37,079 nucleotides of DNA from an uncultured Eubacteriales bacterium (lineage in GTDB: Bacteria > Bacillota > Clostridia > Oscillospirales > Acutalibacteraceae). The stretch spans positions 17,686 to 54,764 of the forward strand of contig CASFEZ010000026.1 of the NCBI GenBank assembly GCA_949293815.1. Reading direction: 5' to 3'. The translations under genes were made by a program, and so were the position numbers. Every line of letters starts with the position of its first letter. The stretch's first letter is position 1. The notes under the pieces are model-generated. The model had not been told where the DNA came from. It ran no database searches and was given only the letters and a program-made list of their open reading frames with translations. Below, piece after piece: positions 7,384-13,536 of this stretch.

Positions 7384-8322
7384 TTATAACACAAGACCGG
7401 TGGTTTCGTCCATGCCGGTCATAATATTCAAGCATTGTACCGCCGCGCCGGAGGCGCCTTTGCCCAGATTATCATACAAGGCAGTCAGCAAAAAACGCTC
7501 CTCGTTGCCCGAAACGCTGATACGCATACTGTCCTTGCCGCAAAGAGCGGAAGCGGCGATGAAGCCGCCCTCGTCCGCGATGGATTCCTGATACTGCACC
7601 AGCCCGGTGGTATAGGTTTCACGGTATACGGCGCGGATGTCCTCGATGCTGCCCTTGCACTGCTGCCGGAACAGGGGCACCGTCACCAGCATGCCGCTGT
7701 AAAAATCCCCGACAATCGGGCAAAAGGCGGGAGCGTTCTGAACGCCGGTGACGGCGACCATTTCCCTCAGGTGCTTATGCTGCTGGGAAAGGGCGTATTG
7801 GCGCGGAGAATCGTAGTCCCGGGGGCGGTCGTTCGCTTCATAAGAAGCAATCATCGCCTTGCCGCCGCCGCTGTAGCCGGTCAGGGAATGGCAGGTCAAA
7901 AGCGCGTCTTTTGCCACAAGATTCGCGTCTATCAACGGCTTTACCAGCGCAATAAAGCCGGAAGCGTGGCAGCCGGGCACCGCTGTGCGGGAGGACTGCT
8001 CGATATTTCGCCTCATAGAATCAGACAGCTCCGGAAAGCCGTACGCCCAGCCCGGTTCTGTGCGGTGGGCGGTGGAGGTGTCTATGATACGCAGCGGATG
8101 GGTTTTCTGCACCTCAAAGGCGAGCGACGCCGCCTCCCGCGCCGCCGCATCAGGCAGGCAGAAAAAGACCACATCGGACGCGGCGTAAATTTCCTGCTTC
8201 GCTGCCGGGTCTTTTCTCTTCTCCTCAGGCAAGGTCAGCAGCGTAATATCTTCGCGCGCCGACAGCCGTTCATGTATACGCAAGCCGGTCGTACCGGAAT
8301 TGCCGTCAATATAAATACGCAA
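7384..8322 (-). CDS. argC: N-acetyl-gamma-glutamyl-phosphate reductase (short, type 2)
   Basis: ArgC reduces N-acetylglutamyl phosphate to the semialdehyde with NADPH. At 312 residues it belongs to the shorter class of the family. The N-terminal nucleotide-binding loop is DGNSGTTGLRIHERL, the catalytic cysteine is Cys118 in VPGCHASGF, and SLTGYSGGGK follows near 146. It is the first gene of argCJBD. The start codon is TTG, preceded by a strong GGGGAGGA site 8-9 bases upstream; no ATG or GTG is better placed. The promoter with its putative ARG boxes lies just upstream. Confidence 0.95.
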   Translation of the reverse strand: MRIYIDGNSGTTGLRIHERLSAREDITLLTLPEEKRKDPAAKQEIYAASDVVFFCLPDAAAREAASLAFEVQKTHPLRIIDTSTAHRTEPGWAYGFPELSDSMRRNIEQSSRTAVPGCHASGFIALVKPLIDANLVAKDALLTCHSLTGYSGGGKAMIASYEANDRPRDYDSPRQYALSQQHKHLREMVAVTGVQNAPAFCPIVGDFYSGMLVTVPLFRQQCKGSIEDIRAVYRETYTTGLVQYQESIADEGGFIAASALCGKDSMRISVSGNEERFLLTALYDNLGKGASGAAVQCLNIMTGMDETTGLVL

Positions 8323-8343
8323 GGCGAATATCCTCCCCAGAAG

Positions 8344-8421
8344 TATATTTATTCATGAGATGTTTTATAATTATACGCTTTCCTCCGGAAAAGTCAAGGA
8401 AAAAATGAATATTTATTAAAT
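8344..8421 (-). promoter_or_regulatory. argC promoter flanked by two putative ARG boxes
   Basis: On the minus strand TTGACT (8392-8397) and TATAAT (8370-8375) are 16 bp apart, forming a strong vegetative promoter. One ARG-box-like sequence, TCATGAATAAATATA (8358-8344), lies just downstream of the expected start point. A second, better palindrome, ATGAATATTTATTAAAT (8405-8421), lies directly upstream of the -35. The Bacillus/Clostridium ArgR/AhrC consensus is built on TGAATA...TATTCA half-sites. Two boxes bracketing a promoter suggest looping or occlusion by an arginine-bound ArgR hexamer. The regulator gene is not in the window. Confidence 0.7.
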
Positions 8422-8530
8422 ATAAGCCTCGGGCGCCGCTTCTCAAAAAGACAGAAGCACCGTCAAAAAAGCGAATATGCGGTCTGGAACAAAAGAATAT
8501 GAAAAAAAGTAAAAAATACAGTTTTTCATA

Positions 8531-8575
8531 TTGACAATAAAGATATATCTTGTTATGATAAATAAAAAAAGGAGG
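8531..8575 (+). promoter_or_regulatory. Promoter and RBS of the small lipoprotein gene
   Basis: TTGACA (8531-8536), 17 bp, then TATGAT (8554-8559) is a near-consensus sigma-A promoter. GGAGG (8571-8575) follows, seven bases before the ATG at 8583. It is divergent from the argC promoter, with the upstream ARG-box-like palindrome lying between them. Confidence 0.75.
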
Positions 8576-8582
8576 TTTGGTT

Positions 8583-9062
8583 ATGAAAAAATTAGCGAGA
8601 ACGCTAAAATATATTTGTGCTTGCAGTCTTGTTATGCTGCTGTTGCTCTTTTGCGGCTGCGGCCAGGGGGAATTTGCGCCTCTTGCCTATCAGGAGGGCA
8701 TGACCGCCGATGCAGTCTGGCTGCCCTCTCCGCCGCAGAATAAAACATTGACCGAAGAACCCCAAGTGCGTGCGCTGCTTTCCTATATCAATGAAAGCAT
8801 TCAGGAGGATTTGGGGGAAGTGCCAAAGCAGGAAGAGCCGGCGGGACGGGACGACACCATTACCATTCGCTTTCAGGGGGACAATCAGGAGCAAAGCAAT
8901 TTGTCCTATCACCTGAGCGAACGGGAACAGGTGATAATCGACAACCACCTCTACCGGGTGCCGGCGGATTTTTTAGCGGGGTTATGTGATGTATTGGAGA
9001 TTCCGCAGGTCGAAGAGCTGATTTCCGAAGAGCTGGCGCAGGCAGGCACAACGGAAGCGTAA
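8583..9062 (+). CDS. Small predicted lipoprotein of unknown function
   Basis: This 159-residue protein has a signal sequence with a basic start (MKKLARTLK) and a Leu-rich core ending LLFCGCGQ. The cysteine after CG fits a lipobox and would be lipidated and anchored outside the membrane. The mature part is acidic, rich in Gln and Glu, and has two short alpha/beta-like stretches around ITIRFQGDNQEQS and VIIDNHLYRV. I do not recognise a family. The frame could open at a TTG at 8577, but the GGAGG spacing favours the ATG at 8583. It is a single-gene unit between the argC promoter and a shared terminator, and is probably an accessory envelope protein. Confidence 0.75.
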   Translation: MKKLARTLKYICACSLVMLLLLFCGCGQGEFAPLAYQEGMTADAVWLPSPPQNKTLTEEPQVRALLSYINESIQEDLGEVPKQEEPAGRDDTITIRFQGDNQEQSNLSYHLSEREQVIIDNHLYRVPADFLAGLCDVLEIPQVEELISEELAQAGTTEA

Positions 9063-9090
9063 TTTTTACAAACGATAAAAAAGCAGATAC

Positions 9091-9128
9091 AGCAGGATGC
9101 CCAAAAAAAGGCATCCTGCTTGTATTTT
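9091..9128. terminator. Bidirectional terminator between the lipoprotein and cyclophilin genes
   Basis: AGCAGGATGCC (9091-9101) pairs with GGCATCCTGCT (9110-9120), a perfect 11-bp stem. On the plus strand it is followed by TGTATTTTTT. On the minus strand it is followed by GTATCTGCTTTTTT, so it can end both convergent genes. Confidence 0.85.
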
Positions 9129-9140
9129 TTAATCAAAATC

Positions 9141-9830
9141 TTATTCGGCCAGGGTTACGGGTTCGGGATAGTCCACGCCCTTGGTATCGACGGTGACGGT
9201 TTGCATGACCTGGTCTTCATAAGGCTTGGCGGAAGCGTTGGTGTCCACGCTGACAATTTCGTCCGCCACATCCATGCCGGAAATAACTTTGCCGAAGGCA
9301 GCATACTGCCCGTCCAGATGGGGCGCGTCGTCAACCATAATAAAGAACTGGCTGCCGGCGGAATCGGGAGCAGAGGAACGCGCCATGGAAATCACGCCGC
9401 GGGTATGCGCCAGATTGTTTTCAAAGTCGTTGTCGGAAAACTCGCCCGCGATGCTGTAACCGGGGCCGCCGTAGCCCATGCCTTCGGGGTCGCCGCCCTG
9501 AATCATAAAGCCAGGTATCACCCGATGGAAAATCAGCCCGTCATAAAAACCGTCCTCAACAAGGCTGATAAAGTTGTTGACGGTATTGGGCGCGACATCG
9601 GGGTACAGTTCAATTTCAATTACCCCGCCGTTTGCCATGGTGATGGTGACGATGGGATTATTCTCAGAAGAAGTCACGGTAGTGCCCTCCGTTTCGTTAT
9701 TTTCTGTGGTTTGCTGCGCCGCTGTGGTCTGATTGGCGTCCTGGTCAGAGGTCGTTTCCGTATCGGAGCAGGCGGCAAAACCAAAGACACACAGGGTCAG
9801 CGAAAGAAAAACAGCTAAAAATTTTTTCAT
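9141..9830 (-). CDS. Cyclophilin-type peptidyl-prolyl cis-trans isomerase, lipoprotein
   Basis: This 230-residue protein has a signal peptide ending FGFAAC, a lipobox. A linker rich in Thr, Gln, Asn and Glu follows (residues ~22-60), then a complete cyclophilin domain. The domain carries the catalytic-arginine motif FHRVIPGFMIQGGDP near residue 105, a SQFFI strand near 160 and the LDGQYAAFGKV motif, so the isomerase is likely active. Anchored on the outer face of the membrane, it would assist folding of secreted proteins, which the window encodes in number. The ATG at 9830 with AGGTGA before it is preferred to an upstream in-frame ATG at 9857, because it starts exactly at the signal peptide. 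Confidence 0.92.
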   Translation of the reverse strand: MKKFLAVFLSLTLCVFGFAACSDTETTSDQDANQTTAAQQTTENNETEGTTVTSSENNPIVTITMANGGVIEIELYPDVAPNTVNNFISLVEDGFYDGLIFHRVIPGFMIQGGDPEGMGYGGPGYSIAGEFSDNDFENNLAHTRGVISMARSSAPDSAGSQFFIMVDDAPHLDGQYAAFGKVISGMDVADEIVSVDTNASAKPYEDQVMQTVTVDTKGVDYPEPVTLAE

Positions 9831-9840
9831 AGTATCACCT

Positions 9841-9874
9841 GAAAAAGAAGGCGGCAACAGAAAGTGCTGCCGCC
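9841..9874 (-). terminator. Terminator of pckG
   Basis: On the minus strand GGCGGCAGCA (9874-9865) pairs with TGTTGCCGCC (9859-9850), a 10-bp stem with one G-U pair and a CTTTC loop, followed by TTCTTTTTC. It lies between the pckG stop and the start of the cyclophilin gene, so the latter is probably transcribed mainly from elsewhere or by leak-through. Confidence 0.75.
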
Positions 9875-9894
9875 CGTAAGGCTAAGGGACTTTT

Positions 9895-11679
9895 TTACAG
9901 AGAGGCCTTCAAAGAATCCAGCTCGTTTTTAAGGGTTTCGGGCAGTTTGTCGCCGAACTGGGCATAGAATTCGCCGATGCCGTCCGCTTCCTCTTTCCAC
10001 AAATCGTTGTCCACCTCAAGGATGGATTTAAGCGTATCCATGGAAACCTCGTCTTCGATACCGCTCAGGTTGATGTCCTCCGCATAGGGAACATAGCCGA
10101 TGGCAGTTTCTTTGGCGTCTACTTCGCCTTCGCAGCGCTTGAGGATCCATTCGAGCACGCGCAGGTTCTCGCCGAAGCCCGGCCACAGGAACTTGCCCTC
10201 ATCGCTCTTTCTGAACCAGTTGACATTGAAGATTTTGGGCGCTTTGTCCGGATCGAGGGTCTTGCCGATGTCGATCCAGTGCTGCCAGTAATCTGCCATA
10301 TTGTAGCCGCAGAACGGAAGCATCGCCATGGGGTCACGGCGCAGCTCGCCGACCTTGCCGACCGCAGCGGCAGTCTTTTCGGAAGCCATAATGGAACCGA
10401 CAAATACGCCGTTGTTCCAGTCTCTGGACTGATAAACCAGCGGAGCCAGTTTTGCGCGGCGTCCGCCGAATACGATAGCGGAAATCGGCACACCGTTGGG
10501 ATTTTCAAATTCGGGAGACAGGCAGGGGCAGTTGACGGCGGGAGCGGTGAAGCGGCTGTTGGGATGGGCGCCTTTCACATCGCTGGTCTTGCCGTTCCAG
10601 GGGTTGCCGAGCCAGTCAATGCCGTTTTCAGGCGGGTCGTTATCAAGGTCTTCCCACCAGGCGGTCATGGTATCAAGATTCAGGGCAACATTGGTGAAAA
10701 TGGTGCCTTTTTTGGTTGCAGCCAACGCGTTGGGGTTGGAGTGGGCGTTGGTGCCGGGGGCTACGCCGAAGAAGCCGTTTTCGGGGTTGATGGCGTACAG
10801 GCGACCATCCGGACCCTTGCGAATCCAGGAGATGTCATCGCCGACACACCAGACTTTATAGCCTTTTTCACGATAAACTTCGGGAGGAATGAGCATCGCA
10901 AGGTTGGTCTTGCCGCAGGCAGAGGGGAACGCGGCGCAGATGTATTTGACTTCGCCCTTCGGGTTCTCCACGCCGAGAATCAGCATATGCTCAGCCTGCC
11001 AGCCCTCTTTCCAGCCCTGATAGGAGGCAATGCGAAGCGCAAAGCACTTTTTACCCAAAAGCACATTGCCGCCGTAACCGGAGTTGACGGAAATAATGGT
11101 ATTGTCCTGGGGGAACTGGCAGATATAGCGTTTTTCTTCGTCAATATCGCATTTGCAGTGCAGACCGCGAACCCAGTCGTTGCTGTCGCCCAGCTTATCG
11201 AGCACGGATTTGCCCACACGGGTCATGATGCACATATTCAAAACAACATAGATCGAGTCGGTCACTTCGATACCGGCTTTTGCAAAAGGAGAAGCGACCG
11301 GTCCCATGGAATAGGGGATAACATACATGGTTCTGCCCTTGTAGCTGTCGCGGGCAATGTCATACAGCATCTGGTAGCAGGCGTTCGGTTCCATCCAGTT
11401 ATTGGTGGGACCTGCCTCTTCCTTGGTGGGGGTGCAAATCAGGGTTCTGGACTCTACACGGGCCACATCGTTGGGATGGGTTCTGTGCAGATAGCAGTCG
11501 GGAGCGAGCTCCTCATTCAGCTTGGTCAGCTCGCCGGTGGAAACAGCTTCCGCTCTGAGAGCGTCAATCTGCTCCTGAGATCCGTCAATCCAAACGATTT
11601 TGTCCGGCTTTACGAGTTCTATTTTTTCATCAAGCCATGCAAGAATGGACTTATTCGTTGTCAGCGCTTTGTTTTCCAT
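9895..11679 (-). CDS. pckG: Phosphoenolpyruvate carboxykinase (GTP)
   Basis: This cytoplasmic enzyme of 594 residues interconverts oxaloacetate plus GTP with phosphoenolpyruvate plus CO2 plus GDP. Length and motifs identify the GTP family rather than the ATP family: the P-loop with the reactive cysteine FPSACGKTNLAML near residue 260, the metal-site GDDISWI near 288, the substrate-site RVESRT near 75, and the GGRRAKLAPLVYQSRDW block near 405. In fermentative anaerobes this enzyme often runs in the carboxylating direction toward succinate or propionate; that direction is an inference. AAGGAG precedes the ATG by about 10 bases. It appears to be a single-gene unit with its own promoter and terminator. 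Confidence 0.97.
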   Translation of the reverse strand: MENKALTTNKSILAWLDEKIELVKPDKIVWIDGSQEQIDALRAEAVSTGELTKLNEELAPDCYLHRTHPNDVARVESRTLICTPTKEEAGPTNNWMEPNACYQMLYDIARDSYKGRTMYVIPYSMGPVASPFAKAGIEVTDSIYVVLNMCIMTRVGKSVLDKLGDSNDWVRGLHCKCDIDEEKRYICQFPQDNTIISVNSGYGGNVLLGKKCFALRIASYQGWKEGWQAEHMLILGVENPKGEVKYICAAFPSACGKTNLAMLIPPEVYREKGYKVWCVGDDISWIRKGPDGRLYAINPENGFFGVAPGTNAHSNPNALAATKKGTIFTNVALNLDTMTAWWEDLDNDPPENGIDWLGNPWNGKTSDVKGAHPNSRFTAPAVNCPCLSPEFENPNGVPISAIVFGGRRAKLAPLVYQSRDWNNGVFVGSIMASEKTAAAVGKVGELRRDPMAMLPFCGYNMADYWQHWIDIGKTLDPDKAPKIFNVNWFRKSDEGKFLWPGFGENLRVLEWILKRCEGEVDAKETAIGYVPYAEDINLSGIEDEVSMDTLKSILEVDNDLWKEEADGIGEFYAQFGDKLPETLKNELDSLKASL

Positions 11680-11754
11680 TCATAAACACTCCTTCTTCGA
11701 TTGTTCTGATGATTGAAAAAATAATAAATATTATTCAAATCATTTCCATTGTAA

Positions 11755-11784
11755 AGTATACAAAAATCAGCGCTTCTTTGTCAA
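11755..11784 (-). promoter_or_regulatory. pckG promoter
   Basis: On the minus strand TTGACA (11779-11784) and TATACT (11755-11760) are 18 bp apart. The leader to the pckG start is about 70 bases and AT-rich. It contains AATAAT-AAAT-ATTATT (11720-11735), a weak dyad that could be an operator but is low in complexity. Confidence 0.7.
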
Positions 11785-11790
11785 GTATAA

Positions 11791-12801
11791 TCAATTATAG
11801 TCAATCGACAAACTTGCCGTCGCATTCAGTGATAAATTGGCGATATTGCCCTTTTTCAGTTCATAATACCCCTGTGCGCCGACCATGGCGGCATTATCGC
11901 CGCATAAATTCAGGGACGGCAGGTATAATTCCACCCCATTTTTGGCGCACAGTTCCTGCAAGCGGCGGCGCAGCACCGAATTGGCGCTGACCCCGCCCGC
12001 CACCACCAGTTTGGAAAAACCGGTCTGCTCCAGAGCTGTCCTGGTGTTTTTCAACAGGCAATCTGTTACCGCCCAAATATAGGACGCGCCGAGATCTTTC
12101 GCATCGAGCGTTTCGCCCTTTTGCTGGGCATGGTGCAAAAGGTTCACCACCGCGGTTTTCAGACCGGAAAAGCTGAAATCCAAAGGCGAGCCGTCCACCT
12201 GCGGGTGCGGGAACGAAAAGGCATGGGGGTTGCCGTCCTTTGCCAATACATCCAGATTCGCGCCGCCGGGGTACGCAAGCCCCATGGCGCGGGCAGCCTT
12301 GTCCAGCGCCTCGCCTGCCGCATCGTCCCGGGTTCTGCCCAATACGCGAAAGACGGTATAATCGTCCACCGCCACCAAATGGCTGTGCCCGCCCGAAACC
12401 ACCAGCGCCAGGAACGGCGGCTCAAGATCCGGATGGGTGATATAGTTTGCAGCGATATGCGAGCGCAGATGGTGCACCGGCACCAGCGGCAGAGAGGCGG
12501 CCATGGAAATCCCTTTGGCAAAATTCACACCCACCAGAAGAGAGCCAATCAGCCCCGGGGCAAAGGTCACCGCCACCGCGTCGAGCATATCGTAATCCAG
12601 CGCGGCTTTGCGCATGGCGGCCTCGGTCACCGCGCCGATGCACTCCGCGTGCAGGCGGGAGGCGATTTCGGGCACCACGCCGCCGAATTTTTTATGGTCG
12701 GAAATCTGCGAGGCGACAATGGACGAGAGAATTTTTCTGCCGTCCTCCACCACCGCAGCCGCCGTATCGTCACAGGAGCTTTCAATGGCAAGAATTTTCA
12801 T
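11791..12801 (-). CDS. tsaD: tRNA N6-threonylcarbamoyladenosine transferase subunit TsaD
   Basis: TsaD (Kae1/Qri7/YgjD family) transfers the threonylcarbamoyl group to A37 of ANN-decoding tRNAs, normally with TsaB and TsaE. The 336 residues match the family. The opening MKILAIESSCDDTAAAVVED holds the ASKHA phosphate-loop region, and the metal-binding HxxxH is His111-x3-His115 in HLRSH. Nucleotide-binding glycines are in VVSGGHSHL and VVAGGVSANS, and the C-terminal metal aspartate is in CGDNAAMVG. The ATG follows directly on the TAA of rimI with no spacing, and AAGGATG lies inside the end of rimI, so the two are coupled. tsaB and tsaE are not in the window. Confidence 0.97.
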   Translation of the reverse strand: MKILAIESSCDDTAAAVVEDGRKILSSIVASQISDHKKFGGVVPEIASRLHAECIGAVTEAAMRKAALDYDMLDAVAVTFAPGLIGSLLVGVNFAKGISMAASLPLVPVHHLRSHIAANYITHPDLEPPFLALVVSGGHSHLVAVDDYTVFRVLGRTRDDAAGEALDKAARAMGLAYPGGANLDVLAKDGNPHAFSFPHPQVDGSPLDFSFSGLKTAVVNLLHHAQQKGETLDAKDLGASYIWAVTDCLLKNTRTALEQTGFSKLVVAGGVSANSVLRRRLQELCAKNGVELYLPSLNLCGDNAAMVGAQGYYELKKGNIANLSLNATASLSIDYN

Positions 12802-13530
12802 TTATATTTCATCCTTTTTCAGGTATTTCGTCATAATCAGGGCGTCCTCATCGGGCGCGGTATAAAAGTTTGGGCGGATCCCCATATCCAAAAAGCCGCA
12901 GCGGCGATACCAGTCAATCGCGTGGGTATTGCTTTTACGCACTTCCAAGGTCAGCAAAGCGGCATTTTCCCGCTGCGCTGCCATCACCAGCGCGCGCATC
13001 AAAGCCATGGCGGCGCCCCGATGGCGGTGCTGCTCTTCGACGGCAATATTGGCAATATACATCTCGTCTAAAATGAGATTTGCGCCGATATAGCCGACCA
13101 CCTCCCCGTCCCGCTCCGCCGCAAAGAACCGGGCGGTGGGATTCGTCAGCTGCGCTTCGAGCGTTTCCCTGCTCCAGGGGTGGGCAAAACAGCTTTGCTC
13201 CAGGGCGGCAATGGCAGAAAGATGCCGCGCCGCCATGGGCACGACCAGTACGGCGGCGCGTTTTTGGAACAGATTTTGAAGCTGCCGGTCAAGCGGCTCC
13301 TTTTGCGGCAAAATGCAATAGCGCTGGGTGGGCTCTATCAAAGGCGAATCCGTATCGCCGAGCAGCACCACAAAATCTTCCATGGGCGGTTTTGTTATGG
13401 CATTGGTGCTCTCAACAAAAATATCCGCCCGCCCCCCTTCTTTTGCCAGCAGCGCAAAGCGCGCGGCGGCCGTTTGGGCAAGGACAATATCGTTCTTACA
13501 AAAAAACAAAAAATGCGGCAAGGTCAGCAC
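12802..13530 (-). CDS. rimI: RimI-like ribosomal-protein alanine acetyltransferase with extra N-terminal region
   Basis: The C-terminal ~145 residues are a RimI-type GNAT acetyltransferase. LSAIAALEQSCFAHPWSRET begins near 103, the acetyl-CoA loop EEQHRHRGAAMALM is near 165, and the terminal NTHAIDWYRRCGFLDMG is present. RimI acetylates the N-terminal alanine of ribosomal protein S18 and often sits beside tsaD, as here. The first ~95 residues are not part of normal RimI (about 150 residues) and I do not recognise them; an internal Met at residue 99 marks the conventional start. The start codon is uncertain: the GTG at 13530 is very close to its GAGG, while a TTG at 13521 has better spacing. 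The gene begins 6 bases after the polA stop. Confidence 0.85.
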   Translation of the reverse strand: MLTLPHFLFFCKNDIVLAQTAAARFALLAKEGGRADIFVESTNAITKPPMEDFVVLLGDTDSPLIEPTQRYCILPQKEPLDRQLQNLFQKRAAVLVVPMAARHLSAIAALEQSCFAHPWSRETLEAQLTNPTARFFAAERDGEVVGYIGANLILDEMYIANIAVEEQHRHRGAAMALMRALVMAAQRENAALLTLEVRKSNTHAIDWYRRCGFLDMGIRPNFYTAPDEDALIMTKYLKKDEI

Positions 13531-13536
13531 CTCGGT

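Noticed and set aside
10279-11685. 468-residue plus-strand frame opposite pckG
   Set aside because: It lies wholly antisense to a clearly conserved enzyme and has no recognisable family or start signal.
11716-11740. ARG box in the pckG leader
   Set aside because: The match to TGAATA half-sites is partial and the region is simple AT-rich sequence, so it could easily be chance.
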